Positions 26,902-36,492 are shown, numbered from the stretch's first letter. The stretch is 64,000 bases of DNA from Bdellovibrionales bacterium (GCA_016716765.1 JADJVA010000020.1:1178001-1242000), one strand, 5' to 3'. Made by a program: numbers and translations. Notes: generated by a model not told the origin, from the sequence alone.

Positions 26902-27116
26902 AAGCCCAAACTCCCCACGATATTAAGGTACTTGACTCCAAACTTATCGACAGAGATCACAAGCCTCTTGACTCAAGTTCGTGCAAACCGGACCTAGATC
27001 CTGCCAAATCTGAGGCTCCAAAATCAAACCCTGGCGCCACAGGCAAAACTCTCTGATGACCCGACCTTATCTTGATTGCAATCTCCGCATCTCAATTCTA
27101 CACTCAAAATTATCTC

Positions 27117-28226
27117 ATGAAACATTCCATTCTTTGCGTTGATGACGAACTAGACAATGTTGATGCGCTTGAACGCATATTTAGACGTAAATATCGTGTT
27201 CTAAAAGCGACCTCTGGCGACGAAGGTCTAGCCATTTTAAAAAATGAACCTGCTGTTTCTTTGATTATCAGCGATCAAAGAATGCCAAAAATGACTGGGG
27301 TCGAATTTTTAAAGAAATCCCTACGAACGCATCCGGAAGCAATACGCATCTTGCTCACTGGTTACACAGACATAGAATCTGTGGTGAATGCGATCAATGC
27401 CGGGGAAGTTTACCGTTATTTAACAAAACCCTGGGATCCAATTGACCTTTCAAACACAGTAGACAAGGCGATTGAGAAATTTGAGCTCCGCCAGGAATTG
27501 GTCGAAAAAAATCGTGCCCTCGAGACGGCACTCGTTGAGCTCAGATCCCTTGATCAAGCCAAGACCCAGTTTATGGTTCTTATTAATCATGAACTCAAAA
27601 CCCCATTGACCACCCTTCTCAGCTTTCTCGAGCTTCTTGGGGAGTCACGCCTTTCGGAAGAACAAAAAAAATACCATTTACGCATTGATCAAAGCGCCCA
27701 ACGATTAAAGACAATCATTGATGAAGTTCTTGAATTGGTTTCAGCCGAAACCGGACAAACAAAAATTCATCCAGTGAAATTGGACCTGGCTTCCCTTCTT
27801 GCGAACGTTCAGAGTCTGTGGAGCCAGCGCTGTAAGGAGCGAGATTTAGAATGGTCAGTCCAACTCAGCCATCACAAGGTGAAGGGTGACAAGCGCATTG
27901 TTGAAAGCGTCTTAAGTAGGCTGGCTGACAATGCCACAAAATTTGCCAACGAGGATTCAACCATCGAGATTGTCGCAACCCAAGACAAAGACAATGAGAA
28001 TGAAGTGCGGATTGGAATCAGAAATCAGGGAAAAGTACTGTCACCTAAGACCATCGATAAAATATTGAAACCCTTCACTCTGGACGAAGATATGCTTCAC
28101 CACTCGAAAGGTCTCGGGATGGGTCTCAGCCTCTGCCAAGCACTCCTAAAAACTCACGGCCGAACTCTCGAAATTGAAAGTTCGAAAGGCTCCGTTGAGA
28201 TTTCCTTCCGCCTCCCTTCCGGCTGA
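27117..28226 (+). CDS. Hybrid response regulator-histidine kinase
   Basis: About 369 residues from ATG 27117 (an upstream in-frame ATG at 27072 adds non-conserved residues). Domains: receiver (1-120) with acidic pocket DDE at 9-11, phosphoacceptor D53 in ISDQRMPKMTG and K104 in YLTKPW; a coiled coil; HisKA with H158 in INHELKTPLTTL; HATPase with N-box LADNATKFA and G-box GLGMGLSLCQALLKTHG. No membrane segment, so it is cytoplasmic and probably receives a phosphoryl group from another kinase. It is divergent from the Met/Gly-repeat gene and 74 bp upstream of cpaC; a role in pilus control is possible but only by position. Confidence 0.88.
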   Translation: MKHSILCVDDELDNVDALERIFRRKYRVLKATSGDEGLAILKNEPAVSLIISDQRMPKMTGVEFLKKSLRTHPEAIRILLTGYTDIESVVNAINAGEVYRYLTKPWDPIDLSNTVDKAIEKFELRQELVEKNRALETALVELRSLDQAKTQFMVLINHELKTPLTTLLSFLELLGESRLSEEQKKYHLRIDQSAQRLKTIIDEVLELVSAETGQTKIHPVKLDLASLLANVQSLWSQRCKERDLEWSVQLSHHKVKGDKRIVESVLSRLADNATKFANEDSTIEIVATQDKDNENEVRIGIRNQGKVLSPKTIDKILKPFTLDEDMLHHSKGLGMGLSLCQALLKTHGRTLEIESSKGSVEISFRLPSG

Positions 28227-28300
28227 CGGACTGAAAGTTTTCTGCGCAAATCATACGCTCACTCAAGCGCCACAACTCTATTGCAAGGAGAGGATAGACT

Positions 28301-29660
28301 ATGTGCTCTGCATTCATTAGCTGTCTTCTTTCTCTGTTGTTTCCCTTAGGCCCATCGGGCGCCGTTGCTGCCGAGCCACACAGCAGCGGCGCCCTCATGG
28401 ATGAGCGTCAGGAGACTCTCGTGCTGGCCAAAGGAGAATACGCTACTTTCCCAAATCGGGGTGCCCGGGTCGTCCACAATGCCTCAGGGAAAATGGTAAA
28501 AATCAGTGACGATGGACGAATGCTTCATCTCCTCGGCAGATCCTTCGGCGATACCTCCATGAGCATCGGCACCAAAGTTATTCGCCTACTCGTTACTACA
28601 ACCCAACAAAAAAATGCTGCCAAGGAATTTGCGGCATATCTTTCCACTCGCCCGGGACTTATTTTTCTGCCAGCTCACCCCTGTCACTTTTTCACAGGGG
28701 AGCTTTTGCGGTGGATCGACTGGCTCGCTCTCAGAGATATCGCTGCCTCAAACCAAGCCTGCTATCGATTCAATGTGAAAATACCCGACGAGATAAAAGC
28801 CCAGATAAACACTCATATCGTCTCTCAATTCAATCGTTCTCTTTGGGGCACGCCTTCAATCGTCAACTATGATCCCATTTCACTTGAATTTCCAGATTCA
28901 GCGAAGACTCCAGACTGCTTCATTGAGCAAAGAGCTAGAATCTTGGGGGCTAACGCCAAGCTTTTCAATGAACACGATCGATATCAAACCAATGATCCGA
29001 ATCAAAATCATCGTCGCCGAAGTAAGTCAGAACATTGCACGCACCATGGGAATTAGTTGGCCTGGAGCCTACCAAGCAAAAGTAGTCCCAAAACCGAAAT
29101 TAAATGAAGACTGGGAGATTGAACTCAAAGCGCTGGAGTCAAAAGGCAAGGGGAAAGTCTTAGCCAGCCCAACCCTCCTCAGCCGCAGCGGAGAATCAGC
29201 AGAATTTCTAGCCGGCGGAGAAATACCCTTGCTCGTTGCCAGCCACAAAATAAAAGAGGTTGTGTGGAAGAAATATGGTATTTCTGTTCAGGTCACTCCT
29301 TTCGCTGATCAGCGTGGTCATCTAAAAATTGAACTCGCTGCCGAAATTTCAAATCCAGACTCGAGTTTCTCAAGCGATGGCCTTCCGGCATTCAAAACAC
29401 ACCGAATTCGCTCTCAATTCAATCTTCTGGAAGCACAAACAATCACCATCAGTGGCTTGCTGAGAGAAGAACAGAGTCACAGTCGTTCGAGTCTACCCGG
29501 ACTCGGAAATATTCCAATCCTTGGTCCTTTGTTTTCAAGTCGGAACTTTTTAGAAAATCGAACGGAACTCGTTATCCTCGTCACTCCCAATCTCATTCAA
29601 GCATCCTCAGAATCCGCTCAATCAAATTCAGAAAATCTGCTCCATGACGATGAACGATGA
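28301..29660 (+). pseudogene. cpaC: CpaC/RcpA-like Tad secretin, one frameshift
   Basis: ATG 28301 with AGGAGAGG upstream and a signal peptide (FISCLLSLLFPLGPSGAVAAE). The N-terminal domain (ETLVLAKGEYATFPN...GRMLHLLGRSFGDTSMSIG) is the BON/pilus domain typical of CpaC. Near 28962-28965 (T4 run) the frame breaks; dropping one T gives AKLSMNTIDIKPMIRIKIIVAEVSQ and continues into the secretin core: GKVLASPTLLSRSGESAEFLAGGEIPLL, VQVTPFADQRGHLKIELAAEIS, and SSLPGLGNIPILGPLFSSRNFLENRTELVILVTPNLI. Total ~452 residues. Secretins form the outer-membrane pore of the Tad system. Its 3' end overlaps cpaF by 17 bp. Confidence 0.82.
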
Positions 29661-30756
29661 GCTACTTGAGATTTGTCAATTCATCGAGGACAAGATTGCC
29701 CGGGCTCCCGGAATCAACTTTCGCTCCCTTGATGATGATGGAGGACATGGAAATTCTCACCACATCTTGAAACTTTTGCAAAATCACACACGGTCCATAT
29801 CAAGCTGCGATCAACAGAGAATTCTTCAAGAGTTCTGCGAGACAGGACCGCTCATCCGCCTCATCGACGATCAAACCGTGACGGAGATTCTAATTAATGG
29901 ACAAAGAGAAATTTGGTATGAGAAAGCGGGAAAGCTGGAGCGATTGCCTGACAATTTTTTTTCGGCCTTCACTTATGAAAACTTTGTTCAAAAGGTATTT
30001 TGTGAGTCAGGATCCCACATTGATTTAAGGCGGCCCGCCGTCGATGGAAATTGGCTGGGGTTTCGTTTTCATGCCATCGGCGTTCCCCTCTCTCTCAATG
30101 GCACGATCCTAAGCCTGCGTCGGCATCCCGAAAATCCATGGACAATTGATGAACTCTGCCAAGCAGAATGGGCGAGCAGGGATATTTGTCGTAGGCTTGA
30201 GTCCCTTGTGACCGACAACGAATCCTTGCTCATCGCGGGAACAACCGGAAGCGGCAAGACGTCCATTCTCAGCGCCTGTCTTCAAAATCTTCGCGCAAAT
30301 GAGAGAGCGATCATCTTGGAGGACACAAAGGAAATCGCATTGCCCAACCAAGTTTCTCTGCGTCTTTTGACGAGAAGTGAGGCCCGGTCAGAACTCCCTG
30401 ATTATAGCCTTTCGGATCTTGTTCGGCAGTCTCTTCGAATGCGTCCTGATCGCCTTGTTATGGGGGAGATTCGTGGGCCTGAAGCAAAGGATCTGCTCCT
30501 ATCTTTATCAACTGGACACAAGGGAGCCATGGCAACAATTCATGCACGAAGTCCTCACGAAGCTCTCATGAGACTGGAGATTCTTATTCAATTGGGAGCC
30601 CCCATGTGGAGAACAGAAACGGTAAGAAAACTCATCTTTCATGGGATTCAATATATCATTCTCACTCAACGCGAAAATCACCGACGTCGATTTGCTGGAG
30701 CCTATCGAATTAGCTCTCTTGAATCGAGCGGTTTTCTCCTCGATCGTGAATTCTAA
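29644..30756 (+). CDS. cpaF: CpaF/TadA secretion ATPase
   Basis: 370 residues, type II/IV secretion ATPase of the TadA/CpaF branch. N-terminal domain with PLIRLIDDQTVTEILINGQREIWYE, Walker A GTTGSGKTS at 199-207, Walker B-like RLVMGEIRGPEAKDLLLSLSTGHKGAMATIHA with the His box, as in the family. It hydrolyses ATP at the cytoplasmic face to drive Flp pilus assembly. The start overlaps the secretin gene, so the two are coupled. The partner genes tadB/tadC, the prepilin peptidase and cpaE are not in this window. Confidence 0.93.
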   Translation: MTMNDELLEICQFIEDKIARAPGINFRSLDDDGGHGNSHHILKLLQNHTRSISSCDQQRILQEFCETGPLIRLIDDQTVTEILINGQREIWYEKAGKLERLPDNFFSAFTYENFVQKVFCESGSHIDLRRPAVDGNWLGFRFHAIGVPLSLNGTILSLRRHPENPWTIDELCQAEWASRDICRRLESLVTDNESLLIAGTTGSGKTSILSACLQNLRANERAIILEDTKEIALPNQVSLRLLTRSEARSELPDYSLSDLVRQSLRMRPDRLVMGEIRGPEAKDLLLSLSTGHKGAMATIHARSPHEALMRLEILIQLGAPMWRTETVRKLIFHGIQYIILTQRENHRRRFAGAYRISSLESSGFLLDREF

Positions 30757-30761
30757 ACACA

Positions 30762-31193
30762 TCAAGCGCTTATGTTAAGATAGGAACCAGGCGGCAGTAC
30801 CGCTCGATCAACCATTTCTCCAGATTCTGGATCTCTAAATAATCTAGGTACAGATGAAACCTGATCGGCCGCAACTTCGGTTTGATCATCGATCTTTGAA
30901 TCTCTTTGTCCATCCTCGATCTCAGGCTGCACCCGCTTCATAAAAAAACCATCAGAAAGCCGCTTCACTGATTCGGCATCCCGCAGTTCCTTCGAGCGCA
31001 ATCCCAACAATTCATCATGCCTCTGCCCGGCAATCTGCGCTGTGGATATTTTAACGTCCCCACGAGACGATAGTTCGGAAACTCCCACGGGCCGACCAAA
31101 GGAGGGCCCTCCGGGTCGCAGAGCTGAACTTTCATTCATATCTACTGATGCAATGCGTGGTGTACTTGGGAGAATTCCACTGATTTTTTGCAC
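30762..31193 (-). CDS. Protein of unknown function, probably cytoplasmic
   Basis: About 143 residues from a GTG at 31193 with GGAGGT eight bases upstream, which favours it over an ATG at 31226. The sequence is polar and partly disordered: QKISGILPSTPRIASVDMNESS at the start, GRPVGVSEL, a helical SKELRDAESVKRLSDGFFM, an acidic stretch and a C-terminus RDPESGEMVDRAVLPPGSYLN. No family recognised. It follows aspS on the same strand at 136 bp and converges on cpaF six bases away. Confidence 0.6.
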   Translation of the reverse strand: MQKISGILPSTPRIASVDMNESSALRPGGPSFGRPVGVSELSSRGDVKISTAQIAGQRHDELLGLRSKELRDAESVKRLSDGFFMKRVQPEIEDGQRDSKIDDQTEVAADQVSSVPRLFRDPESGEMVDRAVLPPGSYLNISA

Positions 31194-31328
31194 TTCACAC
31201 CTCCATGTGTCCTCGGAGGCATGCAATCTGCCAAATGAACTTCATGTCCACCATTCATTGCCTCCGCCCTACTTATCGGTACCAAAGTTCAAGGGACAAG
31301 GGTCCAAACGTCCAATTTTAATACACAA

Positions 31329-33149
31329 TCACAGGACATTTCCTTTGTTCTGATTGATGCTCAGTTCCGCCGCAGACCCTAGTCTAATACCGAGCTCCAA
31401 CAATTGCTCCTGAGCAACCGTGCTAGGTGTATCGGACATAAGACAGGACGCCTTGGCCGTTTTTGGAAATGCGATGACGTCCCTGATGGCGTTCGTCCCT
31501 ACCAATAGCATCGTTAAGCGATCCATACCCCAAGCAATTCCACCATGCGGAGGAGTTCCATATGACAAAGCCTCAATAAAAAAACCAAATTTGTGGTGAA
31601 CCTCTTCATCGGAAAGACCTAGTGCTTTAAATAAGGACCTTTGCACGTTCTGATTGTGAATCCGGATACTACCACCGGCGATTTCATATCCATTGCACAC
31701 GAGATCGTAGGCTTTCGCTAACAGATAAGGATATTCGGCTTCTTGTTCGTTGGCCAAAATTGACAAGTGCTCGTTCTTTGGCGATGTAAAAGGGTGATGC
31801 CGAGCCACCCATCGTTTCTCGTTTGAATCATATTCAAATAAAGGAAAATCAACCACCCAAAGAAAACTATCACGAGCCACATCAACCAAATTCAATTCAT
31901 GCCCAAGATGGTCACGAAGTGCAGACAGCGACGAACAGACGACCGAAAAATCATCGGCCACAATAAATACCCCACCTCCATTGGTGCCACCCGCTGCCTG
32001 AAACACCTGTCGTAACAGAATCTCAGAAACAAATTTAGAGATGGATGAACTCAAAACTCCGCTGGCATCCGACTTAATCCACACCAGCCCTTTCGCCCCC
32101 ATTTGTTTGACCATTTCCGTCAGTTTATCTAAATCTTTGCGGCTGTATCCACCGGTTGCTGGCGCCGCTAAGGCTCGAACCACACCCCCTCTGGCTAGGA
32201 CATCTTCAAAAACTTTAAAACCACACCCCTTAAGAACTTCACCTACATCCTTTAGCTCCAGTGGATTGCGCAAATCTGGCTTATCAGAACCAAACCGATC
32301 CATGACTTCTTTGTAAGAAAGACGCGGAAATTCGGCCAGCTCAACTCCCTTGATTTCAGCCCATATTTTCTGCGCCATTTTCTCGTTCATCTCAATGAGG
32401 TCTTCCTCATCAACAAAACTCATTTCTAAGTCAATTTGGCTAAATTCCGGCTGCCTATCCGCCCGTAAATCTTCATCACGAAAACAACGAGCAATTTGAA
32501 AATATCGATCCACACCGCCTATCATCAGCAATTGCTTGAGTGTCTGAGGACTTTGGGGAAGAGCATAAAAGTGACCCAAATGAACCCGCGATGGAACCAG
32601 ATAATCACGAGCCCCTTCTGGCGTGCTTTTGTATAAAATTGGCGTTTCGACTTCGAGAAATCCTTCATCAGACAAATGCTGACGCACAACTTTCGCTACC
32701 AAATGCCTCACCCTGAGATGTTCCTGCAGTTTTGGGGACCGCAACTCCAAGTATCGATATTTAAGCCTCAAGGTCTCTGAGACCTTGTCATCACCAATGT
32801 GAATGGGGGTAGCCGCTGCCTCAGATAGGATATCGAGGTTCTGCGCTTCAATCTCAATGGCCCCTGTAGCAATTTTATCATTTATCATGCCCGGAGGCCG
32901 AGCTCTGACCTTGCCCTTAATTGCTACAACATATTCGTTGCGGACATCTTTAGCTCCGGCATTTTCAACTCGAGTGGGATCCAAAACAACCTGCACCAGG
33001 CCCTCACGATCACGCAAATCGATAAAAACAAGACCCCCATGATCACGACGCTTGTCAACCCATCCCATCAAAATCACTTCAAGATCAACATGAGTCTTTC
33101 GAATCTGTCCACAATAATGGGTTCTCTTCAATTTGCTAAAAAAACTCAC
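31329..33149 (-). CDS. aspS: Aspartyl-tRNA synthetase
   Basis: 606 residues, bacterial-type length. N-terminal OB anticodon-binding domain (GWVDKRRDHGGLVFIDLRDREGLVQVV), class II motif 1 region, motif 2 FRDEDLRADRQPEFSQIDLEMSF, the bacterial GAD insertion (KGLVWIKSD...), and motif 3 GIAWGMDRLTMLL. It charges tRNA-Asp with aspartate in the cytoplasm; whether it also serves tRNA-Asn cannot be told. ATG at 33149; divergent from the small gene at 33388. Confidence 0.97.
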   Translation of the reverse strand: MSFFSKLKRTHYCGQIRKTHVDLEVILMGWVDKRRDHGGLVFIDLRDREGLVQVVLDPTRVENAGAKDVRNEYVVAIKGKVRARPPGMINDKIATGAIEIEAQNLDILSEAAATPIHIGDDKVSETLRLKYRYLELRSPKLQEHLRVRHLVAKVVRQHLSDEGFLEVETPILYKSTPEGARDYLVPSRVHLGHFYALPQSPQTLKQLLMIGGVDRYFQIARCFRDEDLRADRQPEFSQIDLEMSFVDEEDLIEMNEKMAQKIWAEIKGVELAEFPRLSYKEVMDRFGSDKPDLRNPLELKDVGEVLKGCGFKVFEDVLARGGVVRALAAPATGGYSRKDLDKLTEMVKQMGAKGLVWIKSDASGVLSSSISKFVSEILLRQVFQAAGGTNGGGVFIVADDFSVVCSSLSALRDHLGHELNLVDVARDSFLWVVDFPLFEYDSNEKRWVARHHPFTSPKNEHLSILANEQEAEYPYLLAKAYDLVCNGYEIAGGSIRIHNQNVQRSLFKALGLSDEEVHHKFGFFIEALSYGTPPHGGIAWGMDRLTMLLVGTNAIRDVIAFPKTAKASCLMSDTPSTVAQEQLLELGIRLGSAAELSINQNKGNVL

Positions 33150-33387
33150 TTCATTTCTCCTTTTTTCAAATTGGAAACAAATACTCGAAAAATCAGATAT
33201 TTTTTTCAGGAATCAACTTGAAAAACATGTTTCGTACCTGAAATTTCGCTTAATCTCTCATGATCCTGATTCACAATCAAGGAGAGGGCCTTCTCCTCTT
33301 CCTCCAAAACGAACAGTCACTTGTCGAAGGCATAGAGAAAAGAGAAAGGATGGACAGACCCCCTATTCAAGGCGTATTCTCAGACGC

Positions 33388-33696
33388 ATGCCAAAAGTTA
33401 TGATTACATGTCAATCCGCCAGTGATGAGAAAGAAGCCTTTGCTCGCGTGCGCAAAATTCTTGAAGAAGATAAAGACTTACGCAAGCTTGATTCAAAACT
33501 CGCATACGACTTTGACGAAACGACCCTCTCCGGGCGCGCGACGGGTCATCACTTCAATGCTGAGATGTCCGTTTCCAAAACAAATTTGGGCTCCCGAGTT
33601 GAAATTACAGTCGACTTGCCCTTTCACCTAGGACTGGTCAAAAGTATTGTTCAAAAGACTTTGCAAAGAAAACTTGATGAAGCCTTGTTGACCTAA
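33388..33696 (+). CDS. Small protein resembling the polyhydroxyalkanoic acid system (PHA_gran_rgn) family
   Basis: 102 residues from ATG 33388 (the frame is open further upstream but that part overlaps the aspS start and is not protein-like). SDEKEAFARVRKILEEDKDL is followed by DFDETTLSGRATGHHFNAEMSVSKTNLGSRVEITVDLPFHLGLVKSIVQKTLQRKLDEAL, close to the family pattern of a strand-rich domain ending in 'l.lp..l..lk..ie..i...L'. The function of that family is unsettled. It lies 11 bp upstream of rpoH and is likely co-transcribed with it. Confidence 0.6.
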   Translation: MPKVMITCQSASDEKEAFARVRKILEEDKDLRKLDSKLAYDFDETTLSGRATGHHFNAEMSVSKTNLGSRVEITVDLPFHLGLVKSIVQKTLQRKLDEALLT

Positions 33697-33707
33697 AGAG
33701 CGATTAT

Positions 33708-34943
33708 ATGGAAAGTACTAAGAAGAAAAAACCTGTGCGTCTCCGTGAGGGCCACAAAGCAGCGGCGAAGCCGACTGAACGAAAGAGAAAGACTCCAACG
33801 TCTCCGGTCAAAAATAAACTCGCTTCTAAACTCACTTCAAAAAGTAAATCAAATAAGCCAATTGTATCTCCTATTCTGAATCCCGAAATTGTATCAAGCC
33901 AGGGGCCAGCTTCACAAAGAGGCAGACCTGCTTTCCAGGATGTCGATGGTCCTGTGATTCCTGAAATCAATGATTTGAGCACTCCCGCCTTTGATCGATC
34001 AGAAGTCATAGAAGAATATCAACTGGACCTGCCTGAAATGAAATCAAAAGGAGGCTCCCTTGTTCCTTCCAGTTCAGTGCCTCTGTCAAGCGTCGACCCT
34101 GTGTCACGATATATGGCAGAAATTGCACGCTACCCCCTCCTGACCCGAACCCAGGAAGAAGAAGTTGCAAAACGCTACTTTGAAACAAAAGACCCACGTC
34201 TAGCCGAAGTTCTTGTGACCGCCAACTTGCGATTTGTCGTCAAAGTTGCTGCAGAATATTCTAAATTTGGAGCCAGACTCATCGATCTTATACAAGAAGG
34301 CAATGTGGGACTGATGCACGCAGTAAAGGAATTTGATCCCTATAAGGGAGTTAAATTGATCACCTATGCCGTTTGGTGGATTCGAGGCTATATCCAAGAG
34401 TATCTCATGCGACAGTACTCCATGGTGCGAATCGGAACGACCCAAAATCAGCGAACATTGTTTTATAAGCTGCAAAAACAAAAACAGGACCTTGAGCAAT
34501 TGGGTGAAGAAAATGGAATTCGGCAAATCAGTGGACGACTTGGTATCCCAGAAGACGAAGTGGCGGAAATGCACAAACGCCTTTCCGGCCGTGATGTCAG
34601 CCTCAGTCAGCCTCTAGGACAAGGGGAATCATCGCGTCTTTTAGATCTTCAAACAGGAGATCAGGGCACCGAAATGGACGACATGATTGAGTTAAAGGAA
34701 CATCTCGGACTCCTTAACAATGCCCTCGCCCATCTTCGCCCCCTTCTCAGCGAAAAGGAAACATACATTCTCGATCAGAGATTGCTCTCCGATTCCGCTT
34801 TGACCTTGCAAGATATTGGAAGTGAATGGGGAGTTACAAGAGAAGCCGTTCGCCAAATGGAGGCTCGCCTCCTTGCCAAAATAAAAGATGCAATTTTGAA
34901 AGGGGGACTCCCTCCCTTATCTGAACCCACTACCACCTCATAG
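33708..34943 (+). CDS. rpoH: RNA polymerase sigma-32-like factor
   Basis: 411 residues. The first ~125 residues are a long Lys/Pro-rich low-complexity extension, unusual for the family (typical length ~285-300). The sigma domains are clear: region 1.2 (SRYMAEIARYPLLTRTQEEEVAKRY), region 2 (RFVVKVAAEYSKFGARLIDLIQEGNVGLMHAVKEFDPYKGVKLITYAVWWIRGYIQEYLMRQYSMVRIG), region 3 and region 4 with LQDIGSEWGVTREAVRQMEARLL. The region 2/RpoH-box part (RTLFYKLQKQK) supports RpoH over RpoD. It directs heat-shock transcription. The extension might mediate extra regulation; that is inference. Confidence 0.88.
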   Translation: MESTKKKKPVRLREGHKAAAKPTERKRKTPTSPVKNKLASKLTSKSKSNKPIVSPILNPEIVSSQGPASQRGRPAFQDVDGPVIPEINDLSTPAFDRSEVIEEYQLDLPEMKSKGGSLVPSSSVPLSSVDPVSRYMAEIARYPLLTRTQEEEVAKRYFETKDPRLAEVLVTANLRFVVKVAAEYSKFGARLIDLIQEGNVGLMHAVKEFDPYKGVKLITYAVWWIRGYIQEYLMRQYSMVRIGTTQNQRTLFYKLQKQKQDLEQLGEENGIRQISGRLGIPEDEVAEMHKRLSGRDVSLSQPLGQGESSRLLDLQTGDQGTEMDDMIELKEHLGLLNNALAHLRPLLSEKETYILDQRLLSDSALTLQDIGSEWGVTREAVRQMEARLLAKIKDAILKGGLPPLSEPTTTS

Positions 34944-35089
34944 AAATCATATAAATTACAGAACCTGAAAAAAATCCTCTGACTCGATTGGCTATTGTAG
35001 CTTTGCCCTATTCAAACTCCAAAAAGAAATACAACATTGACTCCAGTTAAAACTTTTTATCAAGTAACAGTGCGTGGGGGGGAATCCAT

Positions 35090-35563
35090 ATGAATAAAGC
35101 GATTCTATATGTGTTTTTTATTTTTTCTTTTCCAGTCTTAGCCGCTCAGCCTCTCATTCAAAGAGAGTTTACGGCTGGGTTTACACCCTATCCAGTAAAC
35201 TCTGTCATCACAATTGCAAGTGATGGGAAAGTGACAGCAACCTTAAAATATCCCAGATCCGGAAAAATTGAAAACCTCAGTCTAGCTACCATTGACTATC
35301 AAGCCCTTGAGGTAATTAAGGAAGCGGTTGGCTCCATTTCAAAAAAGGAACTTGTTGACACAAATCCTGAAGAACCCAAATGCCTAGATGCGCCCTCTCT
35401 GCAATACACTCTTTCAAAGGCAGACGGAACGTCTTTCCCTTTTTATCGGGAACACAGCTGTCATGAATTCACATTGTCGGGCGATGACGGATGGTCCGCG
35501 TTGAAGTTGAAGCGCCTTCTCGATGGATTCGATTCACTGATTCAGCAGGGGTTTCTAGACTAG
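35090..35563 (+). CDS. Exported protein of unknown function
   Basis: 157 residues with a signal peptide (ILYVFFIFSFPVLA, then AQP). RBS GGGGGGA about eight bases before the ATG. Mature sequence has strands ITIASDGKVTATLKYP and CLDAPSLQYTLSKADGTSF, two cysteines (CLD, HSCHEF) that may form a disulfide, and a C-terminal helix. No family recognised. It stands alone after rpoH; immediately after its stop begins the relic of the palindromic element. Confidence 0.65.
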   Translation: MNKAILYVFFIFSFPVLAAQPLIQREFTAGFTPYPVNSVITIASDGKVTATLKYPRSGKIENLSLATIDYQALEVIKEAVGSISKKELVDTNPEEPKCLDAPSLQYTLSKADGTSFPFYREHSCHEFTLSGDDGWSALKLKRLLDGFDSLIQQGFLD

Positions 35564-35567
35564 AGCA

Positions 35568-35638
35568 AACTGGCTTACTTGATTGTTGTTCCAAAATCAG
35601 AGGGTGCCTGGCTGAACGAAATCTCAGGAGTTCAGCCT
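35568..35638. repeat. Relic copy of the palindromic element abutting fliA
   Basis: Starts AAACTGGCTTACTTGATTG and continues TTGTTCCAAA, then GGCTGAAC...GTTCAGCC, matching the outer end and stem start of the element at 22930-23523. The stem is 8 bp (35610-35617 with 35630-35637) and its last base is part of the fliA stop codon (35637-35639). It may act as the transcription end for the flagellar operon. Confidence 0.75.
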
Positions 35639-36428
35639 AGCTGGCCTCCAGCTCCTGGTCCTCAAAGAATTGAGAAAGCTTGGCTCTCAAGCGCGAGATA
35701 GCTTGAGCATGAAGCTGGGAAACTCGGCTTTCTGTAACGCGTAAAATTTGCCCTATTTCCTTCAGATTCAGATCTTCGTAATAATACAAAGAAAGCACCA
35801 GCCTCTGCCGTTCTGGCAAGTCCTCAATGGCCTTCGTTACGACTTCTTTTACGGCCTTTAAATTCAATTGAGTGTATGGATTATTGAGCTTGCAGCCCTC
35901 AAGAAGATTAAGAATCGATTTTTTATCGACATTGCTAAAGGTCGCTGCGTCGTCGATAGATAGAATGGACACTGGTCTTACTTGATTCACTAAATCGTAA
36001 AATTCATCCATCGTGATTCCCAGATTCGAGGCCACTTCTTCATCACTGGCTGAACGACCAAGTTCCGCTTCCATAGCGATCAGCGTTCGATCAAGCATTT
36101 TTGCCTTATCACGCACCGAGCGAGGAACCCAATCCTGCGCTCTCAATTCGTCAAGAATTGAGCCACGTATGCGAAATTCCGCATAAGTTTTAAATTTGTT
36201 ATCACGGGTTGGATCATACTTCTCTATCGCATCCATCAATCCAATGACTCCGCTCGAAATCAAATCATCCAACTCAATATTCGAAGGCAACCGAATAGCA
36301 ATCTTTTGAGCGATGAATTTAATCAAAGGGGCATACTCCATTATCAGCTTGTCTTTCTGCTGTGGAGTTAGTTTGTTTGGCTCCTCTTTGTATTTCTGTA
36401 ACAAGGAACTCGCATTATTATTTGACAT
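35637..36428 (-). CDS. fliA: Flagellar sigma factor FliA (sigma-28)
   Basis: 263 residues. Region 2: LIMEYAPLIKFIAQKIAIRLPSNIELDDLISSGVIGLMDAIEKYDPTRDNKFKTYAEFRIRGSILDELRAQDWVPRSVR is the FliA/WhiG signature. Region 4: PERQRLVLSLYYYEDLNLKEIGQILRVTESRVSQLHAQAISRLR. It directs RNA polymerase to late flagellar and chemotaxis genes. Last gene of the flagellar block here. Its extreme 3' end touches the relic palindrome at 35568-35638. Confidence 0.95.
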   Translation of the reverse strand: MSNNNASSLLQKYKEEPNKLTPQQKDKLIMEYAPLIKFIAQKIAIRLPSNIELDDLISSGVIGLMDAIEKYDPTRDNKFKTYAEFRIRGSILDELRAQDWVPRSVRDKAKMLDRTLIAMEAELGRSASDEEVASNLGITMDEFYDLVNQVRPVSILSIDDAATFSNVDKKSILNLLEGCKLNNPYTQLNLKAVKEVVTKAIEDLPERQRLVLSLYYYEDLNLKEIGQILRVTESRVSQLHAQAISRLRAKLSQFFEDQELEAS

Positions 36429-36492
36429 GTATTCTCACCCTCACCAATTCCAGCTTATCAAAATGAGAAGCGGGCAAAAAGTCCAAATCTTT

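Noticed and set aside
33133..33387. Upstream extension of the small gene at 33388
   Set aside because: The added part overlaps the aspS start and lacks protein character; ATG 33388 matches the family start.
35037..35065. TTGACT near 35037 as promoter of the exported protein at 35090
   Set aside because: No -10 sequence at proper spacing; the best matches are at 12 or 15 bp.
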